A stretch of DNA of 64,000 nt from DATDDB01 sp035260545. GTDB taxonomy: Bacteria > Pseudomonadota > Gammaproteobacteria > Burkholderiales > Gallionellaceae. Positions 44,079 to 52,936 of the stretch are shown piece after piece. Under the pieces are notes generated by a model that saw only the letters and a list, made by a program, of their open reading frames with translations, was not told where the DNA came from and did no database searches. Numbering within the stretch: position 1 is the first letter of the stretch; each line of letters opens with the position of its first letter. Location: NCBI GenBank assembly GCA_035260545.1, contig DATFUZ010000054.1, positions 1-64,000 on the forward strand, read 5' to 3'. Both the position numbers and the translations under genes were made by a program.

Positions 44079-44297
44079 CTACGTCCGTTCAGCCTGCGCC
44101 TTTCCGGGGAAGGCCAGGCGCGAAAGCAGCATTCCGGGACAGATGCCGCTGACCGCCGCGAAATAGAAGAAGCTGGGCGGCAGATAGAGCAGCCAGTGCG
44201 CCGCCGAGAACCCGGTCAGCCATATCCCCAGCCAGATGACCGATCCGGTAAAAAAGAAGAAAAACCGCATCGCCGAGCTGATCATGAATTTGCGCAT
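44079..44297 (-). CDS. Small membrane protein, 72 residues
   Basis: Two hydrophobic helices (about 10-32 and 36-58) with a Phe-rich start (MRFFFFFTGSVIW) and a basic tail. CGGGAGG lies 7 bases before ATG 44297. No family is recognised. It is convergent with the alcohol dehydrogenase. Confidence 0.72.
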   Translation of the reverse strand: MRKFMISSAMRFFFFFTGSVIWLGIWLTGFSAAHWLLYLPPSFFYFAAVSGICPGMLLSRLAFPGKAQAERT

Positions 44298-44452
44298 GTT
44301 GTCCTCCCGAAATTGAAACCGTACACGAATGGCGGAGCTGCAATCATACTCCGACCGCGGCGCATTCGGCAGTCGGCGGCTTGCACTTTGGTTTGGCCCC
44401 ATTTCCCTGCCCACCAGCTCCGCTTGCGCTATCCCACTCCTTCCGCCGCAGT

Positions 44453-44466
44453 ATGCATATATGCAT
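44453..44466. promoter_or_regulatory. Perfect palindrome upstream of the 44500 gene
   Basis: ATGCATATATGCAT, 33 bases before the start codon. The truncated copy has the decayed form ATGCATATCTGCATG at the same place. It is a candidate operator or part of the promoter. Confidence 0.5.
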
Positions 44467-44499
44467 AATCAGCTCCTGACTATGCAGACGGGAGCACTC

Positions 44500-44907
44500 A
44501 TGAGCGGTATCAATCTGTTTGAACAGCAGGCGCTGGCGCTGCGGGCGGCTGCGCCCGCCGTGCCGTCCCGGCGCCCCTCCCTGGTCCCGGCGCGCGAAAC
44601 GCCGCTGGCGGCGGCGATGCGCTTCATCGAGGGGGCGAATGTTTCGCAGTGCGGCAAGGTGGCGGCGCAGCTCTCGGTGCGGCTGTTTGCCCTGGAAAAA
44701 ATGCACGCCGGAATGAAGGCCGCCAACCTGAATGAGGCGGCGCAATTCATGGCCGATGCGGTGCTGAACATCGCAGCCGTGGCCGGCATGAACGGCGCGC
44801 GCGATGTCGAAGACGAGGCGCCCTGCACCTGCGGGCGCTGCGACGATTGCGTGGCCGCACGCTCGGACGAACACCACGACCGCAAGCGCGATGCCACGTC
44901 GGCCTGA
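44500..44907 (+). CDS. Hypothetical protein with C-terminal Cys cluster
   Basis: A 135-residue soluble protein. A helical middle (QLSVRLFALEKMHAGMKAANL) is followed by a Cys-rich end CTCGRCDDC that could bind metal, then a His/Asp-rich tail. GGAG precedes ATG 44500. A partial 5' copy lies at 42714. No family is recognised. Confidence 0.75.
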   Translation: MSGINLFEQQALALRAAAPAVPSRRPSLVPARETPLAAAMRFIEGANVSQCGKVAAQLSVRLFALEKMHAGMKAANLNEAAQFMADAVLNIAAVAGMNGARDVEDEAPCTCGRCDDCVAARSDEHHDRKRDATSA

Positions 44908-44910
44908 TCG

Positions 44911-45372
44911 CTAGTCCGCGATCTCGTGCGCCCGCGCGTCCTGCTCCAGCGGGGCGTCGGCGTAGCCATCTTCCACCAGCTGTTCCAGATAGACCGGCAA
45001 AAAGGCGGCAATCGAACCGGCTTGCTCGTATTGATGCACGTGGCGGAATTCATGCGAATACAGACGCGCGCTTTCGTGCCCGCGCCGCACGACCACGGTA
45101 TGGCCCAGGGTGAGGCCCAGGCTCTGCGGGCCCAGAAAGTCGGTCGCCATGGCGGCAACTTGCAGCAGAGGGTGCTCGGGATAGGGCATCTGGTCCACGA
45201 CCAGCAGGCGGATCTTGTCCGGCTGGACCACGCCCACGCGCCGGGCGAGCGCCTGCTCCGCCGCTTCCAGCGGCCTGCCGGACATCGCCGCATATTCGGC
45301 AGTGGCCTCGGCCCACTGGACGGCATGCGGCATCAAGCCGGGCAACTCCTTCCTCAGGTCAAAAAATCCCAT
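44911..45372 (-). CDS. HExxH zincin-like protein
   Basis: A 153-residue protein without a signal peptide. The helix SHEFRHVHQYEQAGS carries HExxH, as in metallopeptidase or DUF4157-like proteins, followed by a Tyr/Leu-rich helix (FLPVYLEQLVEDGY) and several acidic residues that could supply the third ligand. Proteolysis is possible but not shown. It is convergent with the Cys-cluster gene (3 bases). Confidence 0.72.
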   Translation of the reverse strand: MGFFDLRKELPGLMPHAVQWAEATAEYAAMSGRPLEAAEQALARRVGVVQPDKIRLLVVDQMPYPEHPLLQVAAMATDFLGPQSLGLTLGHTVVVRRGHESARLYSHEFRHVHQYEQAGSIAAFLPVYLEQLVEDGYADAPLEQDARAHEIAD

Positions 45373-45587
45373 TTCCGTACTCCCGCATTTAGTTATAAAC
45401 TGAGTATGGTTATTTTAATGGTAAACCCCATATTGAGATAATGTCATTGTTAGATAACGTCATCTTTATGCTATATGAATTTCCTGGGTATGTAACGGCA
45501 TCGGCGGCTCGTCGGGCAGGGAACCAAGCCGCCATTCCCCGGTCTGCACAGGGATTTCATTGCTGACAATATTCAGGAGGCCCTGGC

Positions 45588-46238
45588 ATGACGCCCAAAC
45601 TGCTTCCCCTGCTGCTCGCCGCAGCGAGCGCGGCTGATCTTCCACCCCTCCCGGCCGAGGCGGCGGAGCTGGCTTACACCCGCGAGGCGCGGCGGCAATC
45701 CGGCAGCATCGCCTATATCCGCAGCGACGGCGCATGGGAAGGTTATTGGCCGCGTGGCGACGCCGAATACGTGGAATACACGGTGAGCGGCAAGGCACAG
45801 CTTAACGACGGCTTCCACATCGTGCTCAAGCCGGGGCTGGGGCTGATGCTGACCTTTGCCGACCGGCGCAAGTTCGCCTCCGGGCCGGACCTGCTGGAGG
45901 CGCACAAGCAATGGGAGCTCGCCTACTGGCGGCGGAAAGCGGGTCAGGTGGAAGCACGCGACCGCAGCGACCTCGCCGGGGGACGCAGCGACATCAAGAT
46001 CACCGAACTCAGTCTCACGCAGGAAGGCGAGCCGATGAGGGCCTGCCTCATCGGCGCGGCCGCGCCGGATGGCGTCTTCGCCTTCGCGGTATCCCCGGTC
46101 TCGACGGGGGACGACGCCCTGGTGCGGCGCATCGCGGACAGCATCCGCGTGGTGAAGCATCCGCTGGACATCGCCGCCGTCACCGCGCGCATCAAGGCCA
46201 AGGGATCCGCCGCCCCGCCCGCTCAGCGCCAGCACTAG
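45588..46238 (+). CDS. Exported hypothetical protein
   Basis: A 216-residue protein with a short N-terminal signal-like segment (about 1-25). The mature part has VEYTVSGKAQLNDGFHIVLKPG and a helical DLLEAHKQWELAYWRRKAG. No family is recognised. CAGGAGG precedes the ATG. Confidence 0.72.
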   Translation: MTPKLLPLLLAAASAADLPPLPAEAAELAYTREARRQSGSIAYIRSDGAWEGYWPRGDAEYVEYTVSGKAQLNDGFHIVLKPGLGLMLTFADRRKFASGPDLLEAHKQWELAYWRRKAGQVEARDRSDLAGGRSDIKITELSLTQEGEPMRACLIGAAAPDGVFAFAVSPVSTGDDALVRRIADSIRVVKHPLDIAAVTARIKAKGSAAPPAQRQH

Positions 46239-46259
46239 CGCCGCCTCAAGCGGACAGCC

Positions 46260-46886
46260 TCAGCGCGCCTGGCGCACCGTCACGTCGCGCACGGCCTGCG
46301 GCACGTCCATCCATTTCAGGAAATCCGGCAGGGCCGCATCCATCCGCGCGCGGCTTTGCGCGCCCAGCACGAGCACCAGCGCATGGCGCCGGCTCGCGCT
46401 CTTGCAGATGAAATAGGTCTCGTAGGGGAGGTAGGCCGCATGATCGGGATAGGCCAGCGCAAGGCCGAGGCATGAACCGCCGCCCCTCCCGGCGGCCTTC
46501 ATCGGCAGGCGGTGGCTGAGGTGTTTCAGGACGCGCGTGCCCGGCCGCTGCGCGCGCAGCCGCTTGAAATCCGCGGCAAGCAGCGCCTTGAGCGAGCGCC
46601 CCTCGAACGGCAGGGTGCCCACGCCGAAATACAGCGGCGTATTCCGCACCGATGCCACGCCGTCCGGCAGCAGCACCATGAGGATGCCGAACGCCTGGGC
46701 GGCGTCGTAATTCATGCGGTAGCCCGGGATCTCGCAGCCGGTGACCACATGGTCGCGGCTGGCCGAGTACGGCATGTAGCAGGTCATGCCCGAGGGCGCA
46801 AGGCCGCCGTCTCCGGCGCCGCCCTGCGCCCACGCCGGCGCGACGCACATGAACAACACGGCAGTGCAGACGGCAAGCAGTCTCAT
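46260..46886 (-). CDS. Exported hypothetical protein
   Basis: A 208-residue protein; signal peptide about 1-20 (AWA-QGG). Cys residues at MTCYMPY, TGCEIPG, GSCLGL and FICKSA probably form two disulfides. No family is recognised. Convergent with the gene at 45588. ATG 46886 follows AAGGGGGCG. Confidence 0.72.
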   Translation of the reverse strand: MRLLAVCTAVLFMCVAPAWAQGGAGDGGLAPSGMTCYMPYSASRDHVVTGCEIPGYRMNYDAAQAFGILMVLLPDGVASVRNTPLYFGVGTLPFEGRSLKALLAADFKRLRAQRPGTRVLKHLSHRLPMKAAGRGGGSCLGLALAYPDHAAYLPYETYFICKSASRRHALVLVLGAQSRARMDAALPDFLKWMDVPQAVRDVTVRQAR

Positions 46887-46983
46887 ACGCCCCCTTTTCG
46901 CGGATTGCAGGCCGCATGGTAGCCGCCGTTGCAGCTCGTCGGCAACAGCGCCCGCGCAATGCGCGTCGACCAATGCGCGTCGG

Positions 46984-48309
46984 TCAGCGCGCTTCGTACA
47001 GATCGCGCCGCGTGAGCGGCACCGGGCGCGACCAGGCGTGGCGGCGCGAGGCGAGGATCTGGTAGATGCCGGTGATGCCCTCCTCGAACTGCAGCGCGCT
47101 GGCCGCCATATACAGCACCCAGATGCGGTAGGTGGGTTCGTTCACGTAGTGCAGCGCCAGTTCGTGCCGGTCTTCCAGCCGCTTCACCCACTCGCGCAGG
47201 GTAAGCGCGTAGTGCTGGCGCAGGCCTTCCACATCGTGAAGCTCGAAGCCGTTGTCCTCCATGATCTGCTGCACGGTGCTCACGGTTTCCAGCTCGCCGT
47301 CGGGGAAGACATAGCGATTGATGAATTCGGTGCCGACGCTGGTTTCCCAGCCGCCCTCCTCGCTGGTGATGCCGTGGTTGAGGAACAGCCCGCCGGGCTT
47401 GAGCAGACGCATGGCGGTCTGGAAATAGGTGGGGAGGTTCTTCAGCCCGACGTGCTCGAACATGCCTACGCTGACCAGCTTGTCGTAGCGCGCCTCGCCC
47501 GGCACATCGCGGTAGTCCATCAGCGCCACGCTCACCCGGCCCTGCAGCCCGCGCGCTTCGATCAGGCGCTGCACGTGATCGTGCTGATGCCGGCTTAAGG
47601 TGATGCCGTGCGCCTGCACACCGTAGTGTTCCGCCGCCCAGCACACCAGCGCACCCCAGCCGCAGCCGATGTCGAGTAGTTGCTCCCCGGGCTTGAGCCG
47701 CAGCTTGCGGCAGATATGGTCCAGCTTGTTCTCCTGCGCCTGCTCCAGGGTCTGATCCGCGTCCTCGTAATAGGCGCAGGAATACACCATGCGCTCGTCC
47801 AGCCACAGGCGGTAGAAGTCGTCCGATACGTCGTAGTGAAAGGAAACTGCGTCGCTGTTATAGTCTTTGCTGAAGGATTCAGCGCCGCGCCCGATGGCCC
47901 GGCCCCAGCGCGGCGCCTGGTCCCCGTCGTTTTCGCCGTGCCGGGCGCGTATCATCAGTGCCTTGAACGCCAGGCGCAGCTTGTCGCCCAGGGTGAGGCG
48001 CAGCGCCTCCAGATGCCAGCGGATCTTGATCGCGCTGTAGATGTCGCCTTCGATGTCCACGTCGCCGTGCAGGTAGAATTCCGCCAGACGCAACGGATCG
48101 CGGTTGAGCGCCATGCCGCGGAAGGCGGCGGGCGAGTGAAAGGTCAGGCCCATCCGCGGATTGCCCCGGCCAAGCTGGAGTTCCGTACCTTCCCATAGAC
48201 GGAAGCGGATGCCGCCCTCGAAGCTGTCGAACAGGCGGTGCAGGATGTATTTAGCCGACTCGACGCCCGCGTCGAGGGGAGCCAGGTTTTCGCCATAGGT
48301 ATTTTCCAT
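46984..48309 (-). CDS. cfa: Cyclopropane-fatty-acyl-phospholipid synthase
   Basis: A 441-residue CFA synthase. The N-terminal lipid-binding domain (about 1-130) is followed by the SAM-binding LLDIGCGWGALVCWAA and the active-site region YSCAYYEDADQTLEQAQ and FEHVGLKNLPTYF. It adds a methylene bridge from SAM to unsaturated phospholipid chains at the membrane, usually for acid or stress tolerance. Length is slightly above E. coli Cfa. ATG 48309 follows AAAGGAG. Confidence 0.95.
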   Translation of the reverse strand: MENTYGENLAPLDAGVESAKYILHRLFDSFEGGIRFRLWEGTELQLGRGNPRMGLTFHSPAAFRGMALNRDPLRLAEFYLHGDVDIEGDIYSAIKIRWHLEALRLTLGDKLRLAFKALMIRARHGENDGDQAPRWGRAIGRGAESFSKDYNSDAVSFHYDVSDDFYRLWLDERMVYSCAYYEDADQTLEQAQENKLDHICRKLRLKPGEQLLDIGCGWGALVCWAAEHYGVQAHGITLSRHQHDHVQRLIEARGLQGRVSVALMDYRDVPGEARYDKLVSVGMFEHVGLKNLPTYFQTAMRLLKPGGLFLNHGITSEEGGWETSVGTEFINRYVFPDGELETVSTVQQIMEDNGFELHDVEGLRQHYALTLREWVKRLEDRHELALHYVNEPTYRIWVLYMAASALQFEEGITGIYQILASRRHAWSRPVPLTRRDLYEAR

Positions 48310-48701
48310 GCCACCACGCTCCTTTCGTAATTGGGCCGCAAGCATGCCGGGAAAACGCGCCGAAGGCAGGCGTAGCGGCCAAGCATCTGATTACCATCAA
48401 CTTAACAGGAAACATGCGTCTGCATACGCCCCGGCGCAGGAACGTCATTCGGCCGGAGGCGAGGCCTTCCCTTGCGCATTTCGGCAAAGACGGGATGCCG
48501 GAGATTAGGCACCTGCGGGAAGGCATACCATGCAGGTCTACTTTATTACGCCAATTGTCGTGAGAGTCAATACCTGTATTGCAGTATCCGGTCACGAAAG
48601 AGCCATGCGTAACGCATAGCCGGGGAAGGAGACGGAGGGAGCGGGCGCCCGGATCGCCATGCGCTACGGCCAATAGCGAAAACGGCGGGACGAACAATAA
48701 C
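48310..48701. other. Intergenic region, nothing recognised
   Basis: Upstream of cfa. No gene, tRNA or clear repeat was seen; the cfa promoter should be here but no convincing boxes were found. Confidence 0.5.
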
Positions 48702-48727
48702 AAAAAAACGGCGGGCTTGGCCCGCCG
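48702..48727 (-). terminator. Rho-independent terminator of the PsiF-like gene
   Basis: Minus strand CGGCGGGC-CAA-GCCCGCCG followed by seven T, 24 bases after the stop. Confidence 0.9.
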
Positions 48728-48751
48728 CTTCCATGTGCTGCATGGGGCCGT

Positions 48752-49018
48752 TTACTTCTTCGCGTCCGCTTCGCACTTCTTCATGAAGGCGGTCTTGGCC
48801 GCGCCCTTCAGCGGCTTGCCGTTCTTGCCCATGGCCTTGACCTCGCAGGCGGAAGGCGCCGGGGTGGCGTTCTTTTCACACTTCTTGATGAAAGCAGTCT
48901 TGGCCGCGCCTTTCAGCGGTTTGCCGTGCTTGTCCATCGCCTTCTCCGCGCAGGTGGCGGCAAAGGCGGTGTTGGCGAGTAACAAGGAGGCAAGTGCAAT
49001 CGTTATCAGCTTACGCAT
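48752..49018 (-). CDS. psiF: PsiF-repeat periplasmic protein
   Basis: An 88-residue protein: signal peptide about 1-20 (AFA-ATC), then two PsiF repeats, CAEKAMDKHGKPLKGAAKTA and the second starting CEVKAMGKNGKPLKGAAK, each ending FxKKC. PsiF is phosphate-starvation-inducible in E. coli; its role is unknown. Two Cys per repeat suggest disulfides. Confidence 0.92.
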   Translation of the reverse strand: MRKLITIALASLLLANTAFAATCAEKAMDKHGKPLKGAAKTAFIKKCEKNATPAPSACEVKAMGKNGKPLKGAAKTAFMKKCEADAKK

Positions 49019-49123
49019 ATCAATCAGACTCCTGTATGTGGGGTTGCGATCCGGGCGGTGCAGGCCGCCGCGCGCGATTATATTCCCGCGCTCTCTTTAT
49101 TGCATCACGCCCATCGCGCGGCG

Positions 49124-49567
49124 CTACGCCTTGATACCGAACAGGTTCTGCCACCAGCGCCGGCGGCTGTTGGGCAACGGGGCCTCGTCCACGATCAGCG
49201 TCGGCGGGATCCGGCTCAGCACCCAGCGCGGCGGAATGCGCACACCGCTGGAGCCGCAGGAACTCCCAAGGTTGTGCGGGTCATAGATTTTGATAAAGGA
49301 GGGATTTTCCGCATCGTCGGCAAAGACGATGCCGCAATAATCGTACTCGTGCTCCCGGTGCAGCAAGGCGTCCACCTCGTCGATAAACGCGCGCAGCGCA
49401 TCGGCGGATAGCGGCACCTGAGCGGGTTCCTCGCCGATGAGACTGACATACCACCCCTCCGGCGCGCGGCGCACCTGTGCCCACAGCGCATCCAGTTGAT
49501 CCCAGCGCAGCATGCCCTGAAATCTGCCGTTCATGCGCGCCGCGAAATTGCTATCGGTGCTGTTCAT
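49124..49567 (-). CDS. Hypothetical protein, 147 residues
   Basis: A soluble protein with GWYVSLIGEEPAQVPLSADAL and a well-conserved-looking GIVFADDAENPSFIKIYDP followed by NLGSSCGSSG. I associate this C-terminal block with uncharacterised bacterial proteins of similar length; no function is assigned. GGAAGGAGG precedes ATG 49567. Confidence 0.75.
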   Translation of the reverse strand: MNSTDSNFAARMNGRFQGMLRWDQLDALWAQVRRAPEGWYVSLIGEEPAQVPLSADALRAFIDEVDALLHREHEYDYCGIVFADDAENPSFIKIYDPHNLGSSCGSSGVRIPPRWVLSRIPPTLIVDEAPLPNSRRRWWQNLFGIKA

Positions 49568-49670
49568 GGCTCCTCCTTCCGTCATCCGCCACACCCGGCG
49601 CAAGCATCACGCCATGGCCCTCGGCGTGGCTACCACGCCATGATCCATGATAGCAGTAATATGATGAGCT

Positions 49671-50705
49671 TTATTGGGCCGGGCTCCCCTTGGCCTCATA
49701 CCAGGAGCGGGTGCGCTTGACCAGGGCAACCACCGACAGCATCACCGGCACTTCGATCAGCACGCCAACCACTGTGGCCAGCGCAGCACCCGACTGGAAG
49801 CCGAACAGGCTGATGGCGGCGGCTACTGCCAGTTCGAAGAAATTGGAGGCGCCAATCAGCGCGGACGGGCCCGCCACGCAATGGACCTCGCCGAAGCGGC
49901 GGTTGAGCCAGTAGGCAAAGCTGGAGGTGAAATACACTTGCAGGGTGATGGGCACCGCAAGCATGACGATGATGAGCGGATGGGCGACGATGGCCTGGCC
50001 CTGAAACGCGAAAAGCAGCACCAGCGTCGCCAGCAGGGCGACGATGGAAAGCGGCCCCAGCAGGTGCAGGGTGCGCTGCATGGCGGCCTCGCCCTTTTTC
50101 AGCAGCAGCGCGCGCCAGACCTGGGCGAGCAGCACCGGCAACACGATGTAGAGCACGACGGAGGTGAGCAAGGTGGCCCAGGGCACGGTGATGGAGGAGA
50201 TGCCGAGCAGCAGGGCCACGATGGGCGCATAGGCGAACACCATGATGGTGTCGTTGAGCGCGACCTGGCTCAGGGTGAACAGCGGCTCGCCGTTGACCAG
50301 CCTGCTCCACACGAACACCATCGCGGTGCAGGGCGCGGCAGCAAGCAGGATGAGCCCTGCGATATAGCTGTCGATCTGCGCGGCGGGCAGCCAGTGCGCG
50401 AAGATCTGGCGGATGAACAGCCAGCCCAGCAGCGCCATGGAGAACGGCTTCACCGCCCAGTTGATAAACAGGGTGACGCCGATGCCGCGCCAGTGGCGGC
50501 GCACCTGATGCAGCGCGCCGAAATCCACGCGCAGCAGCATGGGCACGATCATCACCCAGATCAGCAGACCGACCGGAATGTTGACATGCGCGATCTCCAG
50601 CCCGCCCAGCCAGTGGAAGGGCTCCGGAACGAAGCGGCCCAGCACCACGCCCAGCACGATGCACAGGAACACCCACAGCGTCAGGTAGCGCTCGAACAGG
50701 TTCAT
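49671..50705 (-). CDS. acr3: Acr3 arsenite efflux transporter
   Basis: A 344-residue membrane protein with ten predicted helices. The conserved Cys of helix 4 is in LAAAPCTAMVFVWS, and the second motif is LNDTIMVFAYAPIV. It exports arsenite in exchange for protons, in the BASS superfamily (distinct from ArsB). It starts 4 bases after arsC, as the last gene of arsR-arsC-acr3. Confidence 0.96.
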   Translation of the reverse strand: MNLFERYLTLWVFLCIVLGVVLGRFVPEPFHWLGGLEIAHVNIPVGLLIWVMIVPMLLRVDFGALHQVRRHWRGIGVTLFINWAVKPFSMALLGWLFIRQIFAHWLPAAQIDSYIAGLILLAAAPCTAMVFVWSRLVNGEPLFTLSQVALNDTIMVFAYAPIVALLLGISSITVPWATLLTSVVLYIVLPVLLAQVWRALLLKKGEAAMQRTLHLLGPLSIVALLATLVLLFAFQGQAIVAHPLIIVMLAVPITLQVYFTSSFAYWLNRRFGEVHCVAGPSALIGASNFFELAVAAAISLFGFQSGAALATVVGVLIEVPVMLSVVALVKRTRSWYEAKGSPAQ

Positions 50706-50709
50706 GGCC

Positions 50710-51210
50710 TCAATCCTCGATGCGGCCGATCGCGGCCAGCTGCTCTTTCAGCGCCGCGGGTTCCATGCGGTCGAACGGCAGCGCCATGAAGGCGCGAATG
50801 CGCCGCTCGAGTTGCGCCCAGGCTTTCCCGAAGGCGGCGCGGCGCGCCGCCTCGCCCTCTACATGCGCGGGGTCGGCGATGCCCCAGTGCGCACTGGCGG
50901 GATGGCCGGGCCACACCGGACACGCTTCGTTCGCCGCGTTGTCGCACACGGTGAAGATGAAATCGAAGTGCGGCGCACCGGGAGCCGCAAATTCATCCCA
51001 GCTCTTGCTGCGCAGGCCGCTGGTGTCTATGCCCCTCTCCTGCAGCAGCGCCAGCGCGCCGGGATTCACCTTGCCCGCCGGCTTGCTGCCCGCGCTGTAT
51101 GCGCGCACGCGCCCGCCGCCGAGTTCGTTGAACAGCACTTCGCCCAGGATGCTGCGGGCGGAATTGCCGGTGCAGAGCACCAGCACGTTATAGGTCTTTT
51201 CCTTGTTCAC
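50710..51210 (-). CDS. arsC: Arsenate reductase, LMW-phosphatase-like
   Basis: A 166-residue ArsC of the low-molecular-weight tyrosine phosphatase fold. The nucleophile loop is LCTGNSARS and the two resolving Cys are in FTVCDNAANEACPVWPG. It reduces arsenate to arsenite with thioredoxin or glutaredoxin. Start is GTG 51210; earlier TTG codons are possible but longer than family length. Confidence 0.94.
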   Translation of the reverse strand: MNKEKTYNVLVLCTGNSARSILGEVLFNELGGGRVRAYSAGSKPAGKVNPGALALLQERGIDTSGLRSKSWDEFAAPGAPHFDFIFTVCDNAANEACPVWPGHPASAHWGIADPAHVEGEAARRAAFGKAWAQLERRIRAFMALPFDRMEPAALKEQLAAIGRIED

Positions 51211-51246
51211 AACCCCTCTCTCTTTCTCCAACAGCAACGGATTTCT

Positions 51247-51564
51247 CTAACAACCGCGGCGCGGCGCGCACTGCCCCGCATCGCCCGCGCAGCAGTGCTC
51301 GGTGAGGTAGTCGATGAGCTTGTCCATTTCCTTGTAGTTGGCGCTGTAGATCACAAAGCGGCTCTCGCTGCGCGACTTCACCAGCCCGGCCTGCGCCAGC
51401 GCCTTGAGGTGGAAGGACAGCGTGGCTGGCGGGATGCGCAGCCTGTCGCCGATCGCGCCCGCAGCCAGGCCCTCCTGCCCCGTCTGCACCAGCAGGCGGA
51501 AAATCGCCAGCCGCGTTTCCTGCGCCAGCGCGCCCAGCATCCCGACAGCAAGATCGGCTTTCAT
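51247..51564 (-). CDS. arsR: ArsR-family arsenic-responsive repressor
   Basis: A 105-residue winged-helix repressor. The recognition helix region is IPPATLSFHLKALAQAGLV. Instead of the CxCxxC in helix 3 typical of plasmid ArsR, the cysteines are at the C-terminus, HCCAGDAGQC, as in the Acidithiobacillus-type ArsR. Arsenite binding releases the operator and derepresses arsC-acr3. ATG 51564 has GGAG six bases upstream. Confidence 0.94.
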   Translation of the reverse strand: MKADLAVGMLGALAQETRLAIFRLLVQTGQEGLAAGAIGDRLRIPPATLSFHLKALAQAGLVKSRSESRFVIYSANYKEMDKLIDYLTEHCCAGDAGQCAPRRGC

Positions 51565-51575
51565 GCTCATCTCCA

Positions 51576-51597
51576 ATTATTCTACCTTTCCAATAAT
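51576..51597 (-). promoter_or_regulatory. Candidate ArsR operator
   Basis: AT-rich inverted repeat ATTATT-N10-AATAAT just upstream of arsR, overlapping the ribosome-site side of the leader. Position and AT-richness fit autorepression by ArsR. Confidence 0.5.
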
Positions 51598-51664
51598 ACA
51601 GAAATGTTACGGCGCGCGCAAAACGCCAGCGCAATCGCGTCATGCGGCAAAGGACCGCTCCACA

Positions 51665-51710
51665 GCAAAAAAGCCCTGATGCCGGCATTTTCATGCGCAC
51701 ATCAGGGCTT
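51665..51710 (-). terminator. Terminator of the tRNA-Ala/tRNA-Glu transcript
   Basis: Minus strand AAGCCCTGATG pairs with CATCAGGGCTT (11 bp) and is followed by a T-run, 8 bases after the tRNA-Glu 3' end. Confidence 0.88.
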
Positions 51711-51718
51711 CAAATAGG

Positions 51719-51794
51719 TGGCGTCCCCAACGAGATTCGAACTCGTGTTATCGCCGTGAAAGGGCGGTGTCCTAGGCCTCTAGACGATGGGGAC
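51719..51794 (-). tRNA. tRNA-Glu (TTC)
   Basis: 76 bases including encoded CCA. Acceptor GTCCCCA/TGGGGAC, anticodon loop CCTTTCAC with anticodon TTC, and T-loop GTTCGAATC. Second in the transcript after tRNA-Ala. Confidence 0.97.
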
Positions 51795-51813
51795 GTGGTA
51801 CTGCAATTCTCTC

Positions 51814-51889
<76 letters not shown>

Positions 51890-52224
51890 AAAAAGAGGGC
51901 GCATTATAGAGAGCCTCCCGCAAGTTGTAAAGCCAATTTAACGCAAAAGTCATATTTTTCCGCAGTTGCCGGGCAGGGACACATTGCGCGGCGGTTGACA
52001 AGCGGGGAGCGAGCTTCGACAATCGCCTGCTTTCCCGGACGGGGCCGGCGACAGCCTGCGGCGGACCGGCGTAACAGGGTCCGCGCGCGCGCCGCAAATG
52101 GCTAACCCGGCAGATGCAGAGCAGGACAATTGCGGCACGGTAATTTTTCGCGATCGCGCCATGCGGTCGATACACGGATGGCAAAGAGGACAGGATGGGC
52201 AGGTTCAGGACAGGGGCGGCTTGA
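51890..52224. other. Divergent intergenic region upstream of the tRNAs
   Basis: 335 bases holding the tRNA promoter on the minus strand and that of the CPBP gene on the plus strand. No gene or clear repeat was seen. Confidence 0.5.
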
Positions 52225-52878
52225 ATGAACAGGCAGCACACCACCGCCACCCCGGTTGACCTCGTCGTCGTCACGGCCATTTGCTTCGGCTTGTTCATCC
52301 TGAGTTCGATAGAGGGCGTGATTCGCGGCTTCCCGCCCTATCGCGTGTCCGATCATCAGCTGGCCTCACTCATATTCATCGAGCTGGCGATGACCATGAT
52401 CGCAGTGAGTTATCTGCGCATCCGCCACCATGATCTGCGCGCCCTCTTCCCCGTGCCCACGGCGAAGGGCTTCCTGGCCGGCGGCGGGCTTTACCTCGTG
52501 ACGCTGGCCGTGGCGCTGCCGCTGGAATCGCTGCTGACGCATAATGTGCCGGCGCTGCGCGGCGCCAACGGCACGCTGCAGGCGACCGAGGTTTCCACCG
52601 CGATGATCGTGCTGGTTTCGCTGGTCAACGGGCTGTATGAGGAGGTGTTCCTGCTGGGGTTTCTGCAGCGGTCGCTGCTTCCTTCCGAAGGACACTTCGC
52701 AGTGGGCACGGCGCTGCTGGTGCGCCTTTCCTACCACCTCTACCAGGGACCGGGCGGCGTGCTGTTCGTCACCGTATTCGGCGCGATAGTGGGATACTAT
52801 TACCTCAAGACCGGCAAGCTCTGGCCCGCGGTGGTCGCCCACATAATGGGCGATGTCGTCGGGCTGGCAGTGAACTGA
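52225..52878 (+). CDS. CPBP-family intramembrane protein
   Basis: A 217-residue membrane protein with six or so helices. The CPBP/Abi motifs are visible: LYEEVFLLGFLQR (motif 1, normally EExxxR), RLSYHLYQG (motif 2, His) and VVAHIMGDV (motif 3, His). The motif-1 Arg is Leu here, so protease activity is uncertain. Family members cleave prenylated or membrane substrates or protect against bacteriocins. Confidence 0.85.
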   Translation: MNRQHTTATPVDLVVVTAICFGLFILSSIEGVIRGFPPYRVSDHQLASLIFIELAMTMIAVSYLRIRHHDLRALFPVPTAKGFLAGGGLYLVTLAVALPLESLLTHNVPALRGANGTLQATEVSTAMIVLVSLVNGLYEEVFLLGFLQRSLLPSEGHFAVGTALLVRLSYHLYQGPGGVLFVTVFGAIVGYYYLKTGKLWPAVVAHIMGDVVGLAVN

Positions 52879-52936
52879 GCACGCGGCCGCCGCCCGGCCG
52901 CGGCCTCCTGCACCATGCACACCACTCGGAGATGAG

